From Bacteroidales bacterium (lineage in GTDB: Bacteria > Bacteroidota > Bacteroidia > Bacteroidales > WCHB1-69): a DNA stretch of 64,000 nt. The stretch spans positions 1 to 64,000 of the forward strand of contig JAFYNM010000008.1 in the NCBI GenBank assembly GCA_017549765.1, in the 5' to 3' direction. Below are positions 43,582-53,310 of this stretch, piece after piece. The translations under genes and the position numbers were made by a program. The notes under the pieces are model-generated. The model ran no database searches. It saw only the letters and a program-made list of their open reading frames with translations, and was not told the DNA's origin. Each line of letters begins with the position of its first letter. Within the stretch, counting starts at the first letter, position 1.

Positions 43582-43974
43582 ATGAAAAGATCTTTTTTGT
43601 TTATCCTTTTGGCTATGGCTGTTATGCCTGCCTTCTCCCAATGTAAAATCCAGTTCAAGGTGGAGGGCCCGGAGAAGTCGTACAACCAAGTGCGCGTAGT
43701 GAACGAGACCTCCTTCACCGATTTTAATTGCCGAGTGATGGTTCTCAATGAAGACCAAAGCGAGAAAGAGGTCTATGGCGACTATGTCCTTAAGGAGAAA
43801 GGGGATTCGGACTCCAACACCAAAAGCGGCCAGAAAATCCTGAATGGTACATGGCTGGGCGTCAAATTCACGAAGAACTTCACGGAGGATGTGTCTTTTT
43901 TCGTGGAATACAAAGACTTCCCCTTGTTTGATGTCATTATCATACATCTTACCGACAAAGGTGTAGAATACTAA
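43582..43974 (+). CDS. small secreted protein of unknown function
   Basis: 130 residues with a signal peptide (MKRSFLFILLAMAVMPAFSQ). The mature part (CKIQFKVEGPEKSYNQVRVV to DVIIIHLTDKGVEY) is beta-rich and may form one sandwich domain; no family was recognised. It is followed 45 bp later by the prohibitin-like gene, and both may be co-transcribed from the box at 43538. Confidence 0.7.
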   Translation: MKRSFLFILLAMAVMPAFSQCKIQFKVEGPEKSYNQVRVVNETSFTDFNCRVMVLNEDQSEKEVYGDYVLKEKGDSDSNTKSGQKILNGTWLGVKFTKNFTEDVSFFVEYKDFPLFDVIIIHLTDKGVEY

Positions 43975-44019
43975 CATAGACCATTTTTTCACAGTTAATC
44001 ATTTTTTTTCAACAACAAT

Positions 44020-44817
44020 ATGGCAAATACAGGACGAACGACTACTAAATTCTTCAGACTGGTGCTGCTTAGCATCGTCGGTTTCTTTGCACTCATCACC
44101 TTGTTCAGCTCCTTTTACACGGTGAAATCCACCGAGCGCGGCGTGCTCTCCACTTTCGGCAAGATCCAGGACAAAGCGGTAGGGGACGGCTTACACATCA
44201 AGATTCCCTTCATCCAGCATGTGCAGAAGGTCAACGTGCAACAGAAGAAGTTCGATGGCACGGAAGACTCATACACCCGCGATGTGCAGACCTCCGAGGT
44301 CACTTACACCATCAACTATGACTTGGTGACGGAGAATGTCAGTATGCTGATCAAGAAGGTGGGCAACGACTATCACACGCGTATTGTGGAGCCTTACATC
44401 CGCAGTGCTGTGAAGAGCAGTTTCGGTAACTTCAACGCCACCCAGATCGTGGAGAACCGCGACAAGGTGCGGGCTGAGATTGAGATGAAGCTGCGCGAAA
44501 CCCTCGACAAGCGTTATTTCACCAATATCCATTTCCAGCTGGTCAACATCGACTTCGACGACCAGTTCGAGACGGCCATTAAAGAGAAGCAGGTGGCGGA
44601 GCAGAACGCCTTGAAGGCCAAGAATGTGACCATCCAAATCGAGGAGCAGGCCAAGCAGACCAAGATCAAGGCCGAGGCTGAAGCCGAAGCCATTCGCATC
44701 AAGGCCAACGCTTTGGAGAAGAATCCCAAGTTGGTCGAATATGAGGCCGTGCAGAAATGGGACGGCCAGCTGCCGGAATATACAGGTGGTGCCATCCCGT
44801 TCATCAACATCAAATAA
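44020..44817 (+). CDS. prohibitin-like SPFH/band 7 membrane protein
   Basis: 265 residues: one N-terminal transmembrane helix (LVLLSIVGFFALITLFSSFY), the SPFH domain (about 30-190; VKSTERGVLSTFGKIQDKAVGDGLHIKIPFIQ, then VTYTINYDLVTENVSMLIKKVG) and a coiled-coil tail (VAEQNALKAKNVTIQIEEQAKQTK). Prohibitin-type proteins form ring assemblies on the membrane, often with FtsH-like proteases. The role here is inferred from the family. Confidence 0.88.
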   Translation: MANTGRTTTKFFRLVLLSIVGFFALITLFSSFYTVKSTERGVLSTFGKIQDKAVGDGLHIKIPFIQHVQKVNVQQKKFDGTEDSYTRDVQTSEVTYTINYDLVTENVSMLIKKVGNDYHTRIVEPYIRSAVKSSFGNFNATQIVENRDKVRAEIEMKLRETLDKRYFTNIHFQLVNIDFDDQFETAIKEKQVAEQNALKAKNVTIQIEEQAKQTKIKAEAEAEAIRIKANALEKNPKLVEYEAVQKWDGQLPEYTGGAIPFINIK

Positions 44818-44852
44818 TCAATGCTTTATTAAAATCTGAAATAGAAATCGTT

Positions 44853-45959
44853 ATGTATAATGATGATCAAAGAATAGTGGTGACCATGGATGCCGGCGGG
44901 ACCTTCTTCCGTTTCGGAGCCATCCAAGGGAACAAACCCATCATGGAGGAGATCACTTTCCCATCAGAGTCTCGTGATCTGGAGAAATGTCTGAATACCA
45001 TCGTGAACGGTTTCGGCGCGGTGATGTCCAAGCTGCCCGAGAAGCCCGTGGCCATCAGCTTCGCCTTCCCGGGACCGGCCGACTATCCCAACGGCATCTT
45101 CCCGACCCGGCTGACCAACTTCCCCTGCTTTGCCGAGGGCGTGGCGCTGGGACCGTTCCTGGAGTCCAAGTTCAACCTGCCCGTCTTCATCAATAATGAC
45201 GCCGACCTTTTCACCTATGGCGAGGCGTTGGCCGGGCTGCTGCCGCATGTCAACAGCATCCTCAAAGAGCAGGGCAGTGCCAAGGTATATCGCAACATGA
45301 TTGGCTTCATCCTGGGCACCGGCTTCGGTATCGGCGTCACCACCGACAATCAGATGTATATCGGCGACAATTGCTGCTCGGAGATCTACTGCACCCCCAA
45401 CAAGTTGGAGTCTGGACTGATAGTGGAGGAGGGCGTGTCGGCGCGTGCGGTGCTGCACAACTACCGCCTCTTTGCCCACGATCCCAAGGCGGAGGAGTAC
45501 ACCGACTCTTACGACATCTATCAGATTGCTGACGGCACGAAGCCTGGCGACCAGGCCGCGGCCCTGAAGGCTTTTGAGCGGTTCGGAGAGGTGGCGGGCA
45601 ACACCATCGCCAATGCCGCCTGCATCCTGGACGGCATCATCGTGCTGGGCGGAGGTGTCTCCAAGTCGCAGAAGTTCTATATGCCCGCCCTGCTTCGCGA
45701 GGTGCGCTCCAAGCTGGCCACGCGCGGCGGCATCGAGATTGCCCGCGTGCCTTCCTATATCTACAACCTGGAAGACGAGGCTGAACTGGCCCAGTTCATC
45801 CGGGGCGAACAGCGCGAGATGCCCGTCTTCGGCACCGACCGCACCGTGAAATGCGATGTACAGAAACGCCTCGGCATAGGCCTGTCCCGTCTGGGCACGA
45901 CCCAAGCCACAACCATTGGCGCCTACTGCTTCGCACTGCATAAACTCGACGAGAAATAA
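44853..45959 (+). CDS. ROK family sugar kinase
   Basis: 368 residues from ATG 44853. The ATPase-like N-terminus VVTMDAGGTFFRFGAIQG carries the phosphate loop, FAFPGPADYPNGIF and VFINNDADLFTYGEALAG hold the sugar-binding Asn-Asp, GFILGTGFGIGV is the ATP motif, and ILDGIIVLGGGVS completes the core. The C-x-C-G-x-x-G-C-x-E zinc motif of many ROK kinases is not present. Likely a glucokinase or similar hexokinase; the exact sugar is not clear. It precedes an ABC exporter by 2 bp. Confidence 0.85.
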   Translation: MYNDDQRIVVTMDAGGTFFRFGAIQGNKPIMEEITFPSESRDLEKCLNTIVNGFGAVMSKLPEKPVAISFAFPGPADYPNGIFPTRLTNFPCFAEGVALGPFLESKFNLPVFINNDADLFTYGEALAGLLPHVNSILKEQGSAKVYRNMIGFILGTGFGIGVTTDNQMYIGDNCCSEIYCTPNKLESGLIVEEGVSARAVLHNYRLFAHDPKAEEYTDSYDIYQIADGTKPGDQAAALKAFERFGEVAGNTIANAACILDGIIVLGGGVSKSQKFYMPALLREVRSKLATRGGIEIARVPSYIYNLEDEAELAQFIRGEQREMPVFGTDRTVKCDVQKRLGIGLSRLGTTQATTIGAYCFALHKLDEK

Positions 45960-45961
45960 AG

Positions 45962-47812
45962 ATGGCCAAAGAGAAGAAGAAACCGGAGCCGGAGAATGTG
46001 GATGGCATTGAGGGCAAGATGACCCTCGGGGAGCTGCTCAAGAACATCTTCCCCTTCGTCAAGCCCTACAAATGGCTGGTGACGGCCACTTTGATCTTTA
46101 CCTTCGTCAGCTCCCTGATGGCGCAGGTCAACGCCGTGGTCCTCGACCGTGCCGTGGATGCCATCAACGACCTGCTGCAGCAAGGCAGTTTTCTGTGGAG
46201 CGCAGCCGCCAAAATCCTCATCGTCATCAGCGTCATCTTGCTGTCCAAGGAGGTGATTTCTGCGGTTTTGACCTTTGCGCAACGTTACTTTGGCGAGAAG
46301 ATGCGCATCATGGTGAGCCGCGACCTCTCGTTGAAGGTCATTGACAAGATCCTCTCCTTCCGGATGGCGTACTACTCCGCCGATGTCAATGAGCCAGGCA
46401 AGCTGCAGTCGCGCATCGACCGCGGCGTGAGCAGTCTCAGCAGCACCGTCAACAACCTCTTCATCGAGATCCTGCCGCTCTTTACCAGCGCCATCTTGGC
46501 CTTGATCCTGATGTTTATGGCCAATGTGTATGTGGGTCTGGTTGCGTTGTGCATTGTGCCCATCTATTTCTATATCACCTACTTGCAAGCCAAGCACTTG
46601 AAAGGGTGGCGGCGTGGTATTTTCGGTAGTCATCAGGCGCTGAGCCAAGGCATCCTCAATATCATTGAGAGCATCACCGTCATCAAGTCCTTTAACCGCG
46701 AGGACATTGAGGCGAATCGCCAGGCCAACCTGCAGCAGCAGATCACGGACCAGCAGATGACGACCCGCCGGTTGAGTTATATTTACAACGGCGTCAAGTC
46801 GTTCGTGGAGCAGATCGGCACGGTGCTGATCATCATCCTCACCGCATACTTGGTGCTGATCCACTATCCGGGCATGAGTATCGGTAAGATCATGTACCAT
46901 GTGCTGCTTTTCAACAATGTGAGCGCGCCCATCCGTCAGCTGCACCGCATCTATGACGACATGAACGATGCACTCATCTATGCGGAGGGCTTCTTCGGCA
47001 TTCTTAACGATGAAAAGGAGATTGAAGACCGTGGACACTACCGTCCCGAACAGGTGGTGGGTAATTTCGAGATCAGCGGGGTGGACTTCACCTACGGCAA
47101 CGGCACCCAGGCCCTCTTTGATGTCAGCATGAACATCGAGCCGGGCAAGATCACCGCGTTGGTCGGACTGAGCGGCGCCGGCAAGAGCACGGTCGTCAAC
47201 CTGCTCGACAAGTTCTACGAGCCCGACTGCGGCAGCATCAAGCTGGACGGGGTCGATTTGCGGGATTGGGACACGCAGTGGCTGCGCGACAATGTGGGAT
47301 TGGTCTTGCAGAAGAATCACATCTTCAGCGGCACCATCGAGGAGAACATCCGCTATGGCAACCCTGACGCCACTTTCGAGGAGGTGGAGGAGGCTGCCAA
47401 GAAGGCATATATCTACGACCAGATTGTCCAGCTGCCCAAGGGGTTCCAGTCGCAGGCTCTGCAGCTGAGCGGTGGCCAGCAGCAACGTATCGCCATCGCT
47501 CGTATGTTCATCAAGAATCCGCCTATTATCTTCCTGGACGAGCCCACGGCCAGTCTGGATGCCATTGCCACGGAGCAGATCAAGGCCAGCATCGATGCCA
47601 TCAAAGCGGGTCGTACCGTCATCATCATCTCCCACAATATCGGGCAGATCATCGATGCCGACAATATCTTTGTCTTGCAGAAGGGTCATCTGGTGCAGGC
47701 GGGCACGCCGGATGAGGTCTATCGCCAGGGCGGTATCTACAAGGAGATTCTCGACTCCAGCGCTCGCAGCATGAACGTCGATAAGATCGCGCAGACGATA
47801 GAGGGGGAATAG
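45962..47812 (+). CDS. ABC transporter with fused membrane and ATPase domains
   Basis: 616 residues: six-helix transmembrane domain (about 25-350), then an ATPase with Walker [10 protein letters not shown] (about residue 401), Q loop, signature LSGGQQQR (about 501), Walker [13 protein letters not shown] (about 522) and H loop ISHN. Type I exporter of the MsbA/multidrug family; the cargo is unknown. The start is 2 bp after the ROK kinase stop, so both are co-expressed; whether they share a substrate is open. Confidence 0.92.
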   Translation: MAKEKKKPEPENVDGIEGKMTLGELLKNIFPFVKPYKWLVTATLIFTFVSSLMAQVNAVVLDRAVDAINDLLQQGSFLWSAAAKILIVISVILLSKEVISAVLTFAQRYFGEKMRIMVSRDLSLKVIDKILSFRMAYYSADVNEPGKLQSRIDRGVSSLSSTVNNLFIEILPLFTSAILALILMFMANVYVGLVALCIVPIYFYITYLQAKHLKGWRRGIFGSHQALSQGILNIIESITVIKSFNREDIEANRQANLQQQITDQQMTTRRLSYIYNGVKSFVEQIGTVLIIILTAYLVLIHYPGMSIGKIMYHVLLFNNVSAPIRQLHRIYDDMNDALIYAEGFFGILNDEKEIEDRGHYRPEQVVGNFEISGVDFTYGNGTQALFDVSMNIEPGKITALVGLSGAGKSTVVNLLDKFYEPDCGSIKLDGVDLRDWDTQWLRDNVGLVLQKNHIFSGTIEENIRYGNPDATFEEVEEAAKKAYIYDQIVQLPKGFQSQALQLSGGQQQRIAIARMFIKNPPIIFLDEPTASLDAIATEQIKASIDAIKAGRTVIIISHNIGQIIDADNIFVLQKGHLVQAGTPDEVYRQGGIYKEILDSSARSMNVDKIAQTIEGE

Positions 47813-47833
47813 GATCATCTAATTGTTTTTTTC

Positions 47834-47841
47834 TATCTTTG
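47834..47841 (+). promoter_or_regulatory. -7 box of the split metalloprotease gene
   Basis: TATCTTTG followed by CCTC, 25 bp before the ATG at 47867. Confidence 0.55.
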
Positions 47842-47866
47842 CCTCTGGAATATTACACTCCATATT

Positions 47867-48745
47867 ATGATGAAAAATAGATATTTGATTTTAGTGTCTC
47901 TATTGCTGTTATGCCTCCATGCAGGCTGGTCCCAGGAGATAGACCAGCATCTGGATATGGACAACATGTCGTTTTTCAAGGAGGCGACATTGGTGGTTGA
48001 GGGACATTTTTTGAACAATATACACACCTATACGGTGAAGGACGTCCAAGGGAAAGATCATTATTATGGTATCTGGAAGGTCATAGCCAATAATGTTTTC
48101 AAGGGGGATGCCAAGGCAGGGGATACCATCTATGTGGTTAGGGAAGGCACCTCGTTAATAAATGCTAAATTTTCAAATCTTGATTTATATTATGAACTTG
48201 ATGATGTTACAGGAGAATACAAACATATAGATGTGGATTTTGATGTGCAGTATGCATTGCCCCCAATAGTATCTACAAGACATATTTATGTAGATGTTGA
48301 AAATGCTGAATTTGGGAAAAACGGCCAAAATTGTATAATGTTTTTCAAAGCATCTACATTTCCTAAAACAAAAGAAGGCAGATATGTACATCTGACACAG
48401 TATCAATATTTGTACCCTTATGTTTTTTATGACGAAGGAACAAAACTGTATGTTTCAGGAGGCAAGTTTGCAGGATTAAATGACACGATATTCAACTCAA
48501 GAAATGATCTGTACAGGTTTATGTTAGAAGCTGGCGGGTACGACACGTCCGTGGTGAAGATTGCAGAGCCGAAAGTTTCAAGAGACAGTGCACCACAGAG
48601 CCGGTATCCGATGATAGAGGTGGGACCTCCCAACAGGGAGCCCGACAACACGCCCAAGGCATCGTGCTATCCCGACAAGCCCCTTCCACCGGAAATGGAA
48701 CAACGGTGGGGAGGTCAAAAAAAAAATACGCCAGACCAAAAATGA
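47867..48745 (+). CDS. N-terminal part of a T9SS metalloprotease (before frameshift)
   Basis: 292 residues in this frame: signal peptide (MMKNRYLILVSLLLLCLHAGWSQ), then a beta-rich domain with FKEATLVVEGHFL, GIWKVIANNVFKGDAKAGDTIYVV and CIMFFKAST. It ends shortly after a run of ten A (48717-48726) with QKKNTPDQK and TGA. The downstream frame, open without interruption to 51260, continues the protein (VKKKIRQTKNDTTLYVSF) if one A is lost or two are added. On its own this piece lacks any sorting domain, which supports one interrupted gene. Assembly error, phase variation or slippage are all possible. Confidence 0.75.
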   Translation: MMKNRYLILVSLLLLCLHAGWSQEIDQHLDMDNMSFFKEATLVVEGHFLNNIHTYTVKDVQGKDHYYGIWKVIANNVFKGDAKAGDTIYVVREGTSLINAKFSNLDLYYELDDVTGEYKHIDVDFDVQYALPPIVSTRHIYVDVENAEFGKNGQNCIMFFKASTFPKTKEGRYVHLTQYQYLYPYVFYDEGTKLYVSGGKFAGLNDTIFNSRNDLYRFMLEAGGYDTSVVKIAEPKVSRDSAPQSRYPMIEVGPPNREPDNTPKASCYPDKPLPPEMEQRWGGQKKNTPDQK

Positions 48746-48779
48746 CACTACCCTTTATGTCTCGTTTGGGACACCGCAG

Positions 48780-51260
48780 TTGAGATACAACCACGCGCTC
48801 CATAAAGCTTGTGTAGAAGTGGATTTGTGTGTGCACACCAACAAGCAAAATGTGTATTTCGATGGAGGACATTTTAGGGTTCGTTATGACACGCTTGTTT
48901 TTGGCCAAAATGTAGCGAATACTACAAATTTTGCGGTTTCGTATTGTCCAGAATTTCAGAATGGTAGCTATGTCCTGTACAATGCATACAATGTGTCAGC
49001 CAATACCCTTGATGTCTTGGCTGATGTTAATTTTTCGCCTTCATTGTTTCGTGTCCTTTTAGACACGCTGCCCAAACCCTATCTACATCTTGCTTTTGCT
49101 GTCGAGTTAGATAATGACACTCACAATGTCTATTTTCAGTCAGTTAACACCCCAGAGAACCCTTATTATAATAGTTCAGCGAATGAATCATATATGGTGT
49201 ATTCCATATTTAACCAGGTGTTTCATTGGCCATCAGACACTTTTGTTATCCCCGACAACCAAAAACCATTGATTTTGGAATTTGATGATCAATACAAAAT
49301 TGCGGGGGTAGGAGACACGTTGTCTATTCATGGCTTAAATTTTGGAAACATAAAAGGTGAGGTATTCTTTAGAGAGGCAGATAAAGGAGGAAATAGGTAT
49401 TTGTTTGGATTGGACGATTGCTATCATCTTTTATGGAGTGATACACTGATTAAAGTGCTGGTTCCTTCTCTTGTATATAAAGGGTATGAAAATGAAGATA
49501 GAGTATGGACTGGAGGAGCCTGTTCAGGCCCCGTCAAAATCCAGACGGCCAACGGGGACACAACGGTGAATGACGGTTCGTCGTATCTGTATATCAATTA
49601 CTCTGTTATGAACCATAAAGTCAACAATGAAATTAAACGCGTTTATCTTGTCCGTCAACAGTGTGACTATGATTTTCAATTTACTTTGCATAGTAGTCTT
49701 GCGGGTGACACAACCAAAATTCATGTTATAGATACGGCTCTCCGTTTATGGTCCAAATTGACAGGTTTGAAACTACAACTGGAGTGTGATTCAAACGGAA
49801 ATCTTGTTTTTGAAAATTCAGTTGATTTGGTTGGGAAAAACATTATTTCATTAAATCCTAATTTGCAAGGTGGTAGATTGATGTCAACTCATCGCAGTTT
49901 TGATATGGTTAGCATAGATAGTGTTTTGTATTGTTATAGAACAACAGGGTCATATATCCAAATCAAGCCTCAGCTCCAGAATGGATATACATGGAATTAT
50001 AGTTTGACAGATGTTTCACCAGGTCAACGCAATTTCTATCAAACTATCCTTCACGAGATTGGACATGTTTTGTTGATGAGCCACGTGAAGAGTTTAGATG
50101 AGCTAATGTACTATGGTAATCATGGCTTAAACTATATCATTGTCCCTAACACCAGCAGTTGGGCGGTGAAGGGGGTGCTGGCCAATATCGAGGCGAGCCG
50201 GAGTATCAACTGGCCAGACAGCTTGGGATTGTATCCCATCGGGGTGCGCCAACCGCAGATTCTGGTTCATGGTGGCCATCCGCCATACGTGTGCAACGGC
50301 CAAGCAATCACCCTGCAGTCCAACTACCCCGAGGAGCAACTCTCCTGGTCCACAGGGGCCACCACACCCGCCATCACGGTGCAGCAGCCGGGCCAGTACA
50401 TCCTGTCCCTAACAGACCATGGCTGTACCTTGTTTGATACTCTCCTCGTTGGAACCTCCACCCTGCATGTCAATTTTGTGACCGTTAATGCCGACTGCTC
50501 CAACCATGCGAACGGGTCCATCACTGCGAATGTGACGGGAGACCATTCCCCCTACACCTACCTGTGGAACGGCAATGGCATTGCACCCGCATACACCTCC
50601 CAAATCGCGAATCTTTTCCCAGGCACCTATTACCTCACTGTCACGGATGATGTGGGCTGTCAGGTACAGCTGGAGGAAAGCGTCTTCTCGGAAGCGGACA
50701 CTCTGCGGGTCTGCATCCCCCGATATTATGATTGTTTCCCAGATCCGCCATCCTTGCCGAGTGTCTCTGGCTGTCGCAAACCTATAGTCGCTATTGTGTC
50801 GGGCGGCGAACCTCCCTATCAATACGGATGGTATGTGGGCGATGTGGGAATGTCTTCCTTGCCCAATCATGTAGTATATATTTCCACCTCTGATTATGTG
50901 TGCCCGAATCAGATTCCAGCGAGAAAGTCCCTCTATGTATTGGTTCAGGATGCCTGCGGCCAGTCCAAAATTCTGGAAATCACTCCTCAGATGCTGAACC
51001 AAGTTCATGGCATCGATGATCCGGTGATGGTCAAACTGTTCCCGAACCCGGCCACTAGTCAGGTGGAGGTAACATTTGACCAAGAGGATGAGGTTATCCA
51101 AACAGTACAGGTGTATGATGTGTATGGCAAACTGATACACGTCGAGGAAACAAATAGCAATCCCATGAATCTTAACGTTTCAGGTTTGGCTTCCGGAGTG
51201 TATTTTGTGCGTGTGACATCCGAAGGTGGTGAGGTGGTGAAGACGATGGTGAAAAGATGA
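48780..51260 (+). CDS. C-terminal part of a T9SS zinc metalloprotease (after frameshift)
   Basis: 826 residues counted from a TTG; the frame is open back through 48714. It has no signal peptide. Domains: IPT/TIG-like segment (about 150-230; KPLILEFDDQYKIAGVGDTLSIHGLNFG), metzincin-type site HEIGHVLLMSH (nt 50052-50084) where the usual Gly after the second His is Leu, SprB-like repeats (GSITANVTGDHSPYTYLWNGN), and a type A T9SS sorting domain (VKLFPNPATSQVEVTFDQED, then GVYFVRVTSEGGEVVK). With the piece at 47867 it forms one protein of about 1130 residues. Secreted peptidase activity is inferred from the motif. Confidence 0.8.
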   Translation: MRYNHALHKACVEVDLCVHTNKQNVYFDGGHFRVRYDTLVFGQNVANTTNFAVSYCPEFQNGSYVLYNAYNVSANTLDVLADVNFSPSLFRVLLDTLPKPYLHLAFAVELDNDTHNVYFQSVNTPENPYYNSSANESYMVYSIFNQVFHWPSDTFVIPDNQKPLILEFDDQYKIAGVGDTLSIHGLNFGNIKGEVFFREADKGGNRYLFGLDDCYHLLWSDTLIKVLVPSLVYKGYENEDRVWTGGACSGPVKIQTANGDTTVNDGSSYLYINYSVMNHKVNNEIKRVYLVRQQCDYDFQFTLHSSLAGDTTKIHVIDTALRLWSKLTGLKLQLECDSNGNLVFENSVDLVGKNIISLNPNLQGGRLMSTHRSFDMVSIDSVLYCYRTTGSYIQIKPQLQNGYTWNYSLTDVSPGQRNFYQTILHEIGHVLLMSHVKSLDELMYYGNHGLNYIIVPNTSSWAVKGVLANIEASRSINWPDSLGLYPIGVRQPQILVHGGHPPYVCNGQAITLQSNYPEEQLSWSTGATTPAITVQQPGQYILSLTDHGCTLFDTLLVGTSTLHVNFVTVNADCSNHANGSITANVTGDHSPYTYLWNGNGIAPAYTSQIANLFPGTYYLTVTDDVGCQVQLEESVFSEADTLRVCIPRYYDCFPDPPSLPSVSGCRKPIVAIVSGGEPPYQYGWYVGDVGMSSLPNHVVYISTSDYVCPNQIPARKSLYVLVQDACGQSKILEITPQMLNQVHGIDDPVMVKLFPNPATSQVEVTFDQEDEVIQTVQVYDVYGKLIHVEETNSNPMNLNVSGLASGVYFVRVTSEGGEVVKTMVKR

Positions 51261-51347
51261 GCACTCATTAAAACTTTTTTTATAACAAAACATGGAGCTC
51301 ACGGGCAAGGTTGATAAAAAAATCTCTCTTTATATCCTAGAATTGAT

Positions 51348-51355
51348 TATTTTTG
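51348..51355 (+). promoter_or_regulatory. -7 box of the CNNM-domain gene
   Basis: TATTTTTG followed by CCGCC, 34 bp before the ATG at 51390. Confidence 0.55.
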
Positions 51356-51389
51356 CCGCCGATTTTATAAAACATTGTTTTAATCGTAA

Positions 51390-52433
51390 ATGATTGCTCT
51401 ATTAGCGTTTCTCATAGGCACACTGATCGTCTCTTTTTGCTGCTCCCTGCTGGAGTCGGTGCTGCTTTCCACACCGATATCCTTCATCTCCATGCGGGAG
51501 GAAGAAGGGGATCCCAATGCGCCACTGATGATGAAGATGAAGGAGGAGTCAGACCGTCCGCTGGCCGCTATCCTGTCGCTGAACACCATTGCCAACACGG
51601 TCGGTGCCGCTGGTGTGGGACATCAAACGACCCTTCTGCTGGGCAACTACTGGTTCGGCATCATGTCGGCCATCATGACGATCCTCATCCTGATATTCGC
51701 GGAGATCATCCCCAAGACTATCGGAACTGTCTATTACCGCAAGTTCCTCTGGCTGGCCAAGCCCATGAACGCCCTGATATACATCCTTTTCCCTATTGTC
51801 AAGTTGATGGAACTCTTCAGCTATCTGATCTCTAGAAACGAAGACGACCAGGCCGTGGTCAGCCGTGACGAGGTGTCCGCCATGGCCAATATCGGCGAGG
51901 AGGAAGGCGTGATCGATGAGTCGGAGAACAAGGTGATCCAGAATATCATCCAGCTCGACAATATCAAGGCCTACGATGTGATGACGCCGCGCGTGGTGGC
52001 CGCCATTGCCTCCGAACGACTCTCCCTGCAGGATTTCTACAAGGACGAGGCCCTTTCGCCCTATTCCCGTATTCCTGTCTATGCCGAGTCTCCCGACTAT
52101 ATCACCGGCTATGTGCTCCGTAACGATGTGCTGGAGCTGTTGGCGGAGGATAAGTTCGACACGCCGCTGAGTGAGGTGCGCCGCGAGATCGTCTCCTTCA
52201 ATGAGGAGACCACGATCGGCGATATCTGGGACTCTTTCCAAAGCACCAACGACCATATCGCCGTGGTGATCGACGATTACGGCAGCTTCCAGGGAATCAT
52301 CACGTTGGAGGATGTCATCGAGACCATCCTGGGTCTGGAGATCGTAGATGAAAACGATGAGATTGCCGACATGCAACAATATGCCAAGGAACGCTGGGAG
52401 AAGTTGAAGAACCAGCGGAATCAACAGCGATAA
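51390..52433 (+). CDS. CNNM (DUF21) domain protein with CBS pair
   Basis: 347 residues: a CNNM/DUF21 transmembrane domain (about 1-160; LLAFLIGTLIVSFCCSLLESVLLSTP, then LILIFAEIIPKTIG) and two CBS domains (VMTPRVVAAIASERLSLQDF; VVIDDYGSFQGIITLEDVIETILG). The C-terminal transporter-associated (CorC_HlyC) domain of the longer relatives is missing; the protein ends after the CBS pair with a basic tail. Family members are linked to Mg2+ or Co2+ efflux and to hemolysin-like annotation. Confidence 0.9.
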   Translation: MIALLAFLIGTLIVSFCCSLLESVLLSTPISFISMREEEGDPNAPLMMKMKEESDRPLAAILSLNTIANTVGAAGVGHQTTLLLGNYWFGIMSAIMTILILIFAEIIPKTIGTVYYRKFLWLAKPMNALIYILFPIVKLMELFSYLISRNEDDQAVVSRDEVSAMANIGEEEGVIDESENKVIQNIIQLDNIKAYDVMTPRVVAAIASERLSLQDFYKDEALSPYSRIPVYAESPDYITGYVLRNDVLELLAEDKFDTPLSEVRREIVSFNEETTIGDIWDSFQSTNDHIAVVIDDYGSFQGIITLEDVIETILGLEIVDENDEIADMQQYAKERWEKLKNQRNQQR

Positions 52434-52557
52434 CCTTTCTATCTTTTCTTTTCTTTTCTTTCTCTCTTTGTAGTCAACCTATGCATCCGTCCCCCGGCTG
52501 TTGTGGTTGTTCAAACACATTTTTTTAATTAATTTTTTCAGTTTGTAAAAATTTTAT

Positions 52558-52565
52558 TATTTTTG
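52558..52565 (+). promoter_or_regulatory. -7 box of the coiled-coil nuclease-like gene
   Basis: TATTTTTG followed by CGC, 28 bp before the ATG at 52594. Confidence 0.5.
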
Positions 52566-52593
52566 CGCTTTGAAACAAAAAAATAAGAAAGCA

Positions 52594-53298
52594 ATGAAAA
52601 CTACCATCACTAATCAAAACTACGCAAGGCCGCAGGATGAAATTTGGGCTATGCAGAAACAGTTCCGGGAGGACATGGAGATACTTAGGGAAAGTATGCA
52701 AGAAACGGATCGTAGAATGCAAGAAACAGACCGTAGAATGCAAGAAACAGATCGTAGAATGCAGGAGACGGACCGAATGATCAAGGAACTCCGTGAAGAG
52801 AACCTGAAAACAGAAGCGTATATCAAGGAGACGGATCGGCAATTGCGCAAGAATATGAACCTGCTTACTACGCGGTTCACTTCTCAGGCTGGTCATATTA
52901 TTGAAGGGTTAATGGAGCCTTCTACTGTCAAGATGTTCCAGGATAGAGGTTATGATATTAATCGTTGTTGGAAGAATTTCAAGAAGTACAATAAGGGCAT
53001 GGGGAAGAGACTGGAGGTGGACCTTCTGCTCTTGGACGATGATATTGCCATCATTACAGAAGTAAAAATCAACTGTACTCATAAGGAGATTGATCATTTC
53101 ATCGCTCAGATGAAACAGTTTAAAGAGATATGTCCCGAGTATGCCGACAAAAAGATCTTTTTGGCTGTCGCGGGGGTCAACTTCGAGCGTGATTCCGATC
53201 TATATGCGCACCAGCGAGGTTTGTTTGTCATCCGTGTCTCCAACGACGATATCTTCACCCTCGATCCTTCCGAGGGTGATGTATTGACCACTCTATAG
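52594..53298 (+). CDS. coiled-coil protein with PD-(D/E)xK-like domain (DUF3782 type)
   Basis: 234 residues from ATG 52594. The N-terminal half is a coiled coil made largely of four near-identical MQETDRR heptads, encoded by 21-bp tandem repeats (52696-52779), followed by IKETDRQLRKNMNLL. The C-terminal half has the core of a PD-(D/E)xK nuclease: RLEVDLLLLDDDIAIITEVK, in which Asp (VDL) and Glu-Lys (EVK) stand in the expected order. DUF3782-like proteins of this type are common in Bacteroidota and cyanobacteria; their role is unknown. It stands alone, and the repeat number may vary between strains. Confidence 0.8.
   Translation: MKTTITNQNYARPQDEIWAMQKQFREDMEILRESMQETDRRMQETDRRMQETDRRMQETDRMIKELREENLKTEAYIKETDRQLRKNMNLLTTRFTSQAGHIIEGLMEPSTVKMFQDRGYDINRCWKNFKKYNKGMGKRLEVDLLLLDDDIAIITEVKINCTHKEIDHFIAQMKQFKEICPEYADKKIFLAVAGVNFERDSDLYAHQRGLFVIRVSNDDIFTLDPSEGDVLTTL
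52696..52779 (+). repeat. four 21-bp in-frame tandem repeats
   Basis: Units begin ATGCARGARACRGAYCG and differ only at a few third positions; each encodes MQETDRR (the last MQETDRM). Synonymous differences show that the array is not a very recent expansion. Confidence 0.85.
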
Positions 53299-53310
53299 AA
53301 TGAAATGTGC

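Noticed and set aside
45923..47818. 631-codon ORF on the minus strand opposite the ABC exporter
   Set aside because: Antisense shadow of a gene with complete ABC motifs.
52696..52779. CRISPR-like array
   Set aside because: The 21-bp units are adjacent, without spacers, and in frame inside a gene; no cas genes are present.
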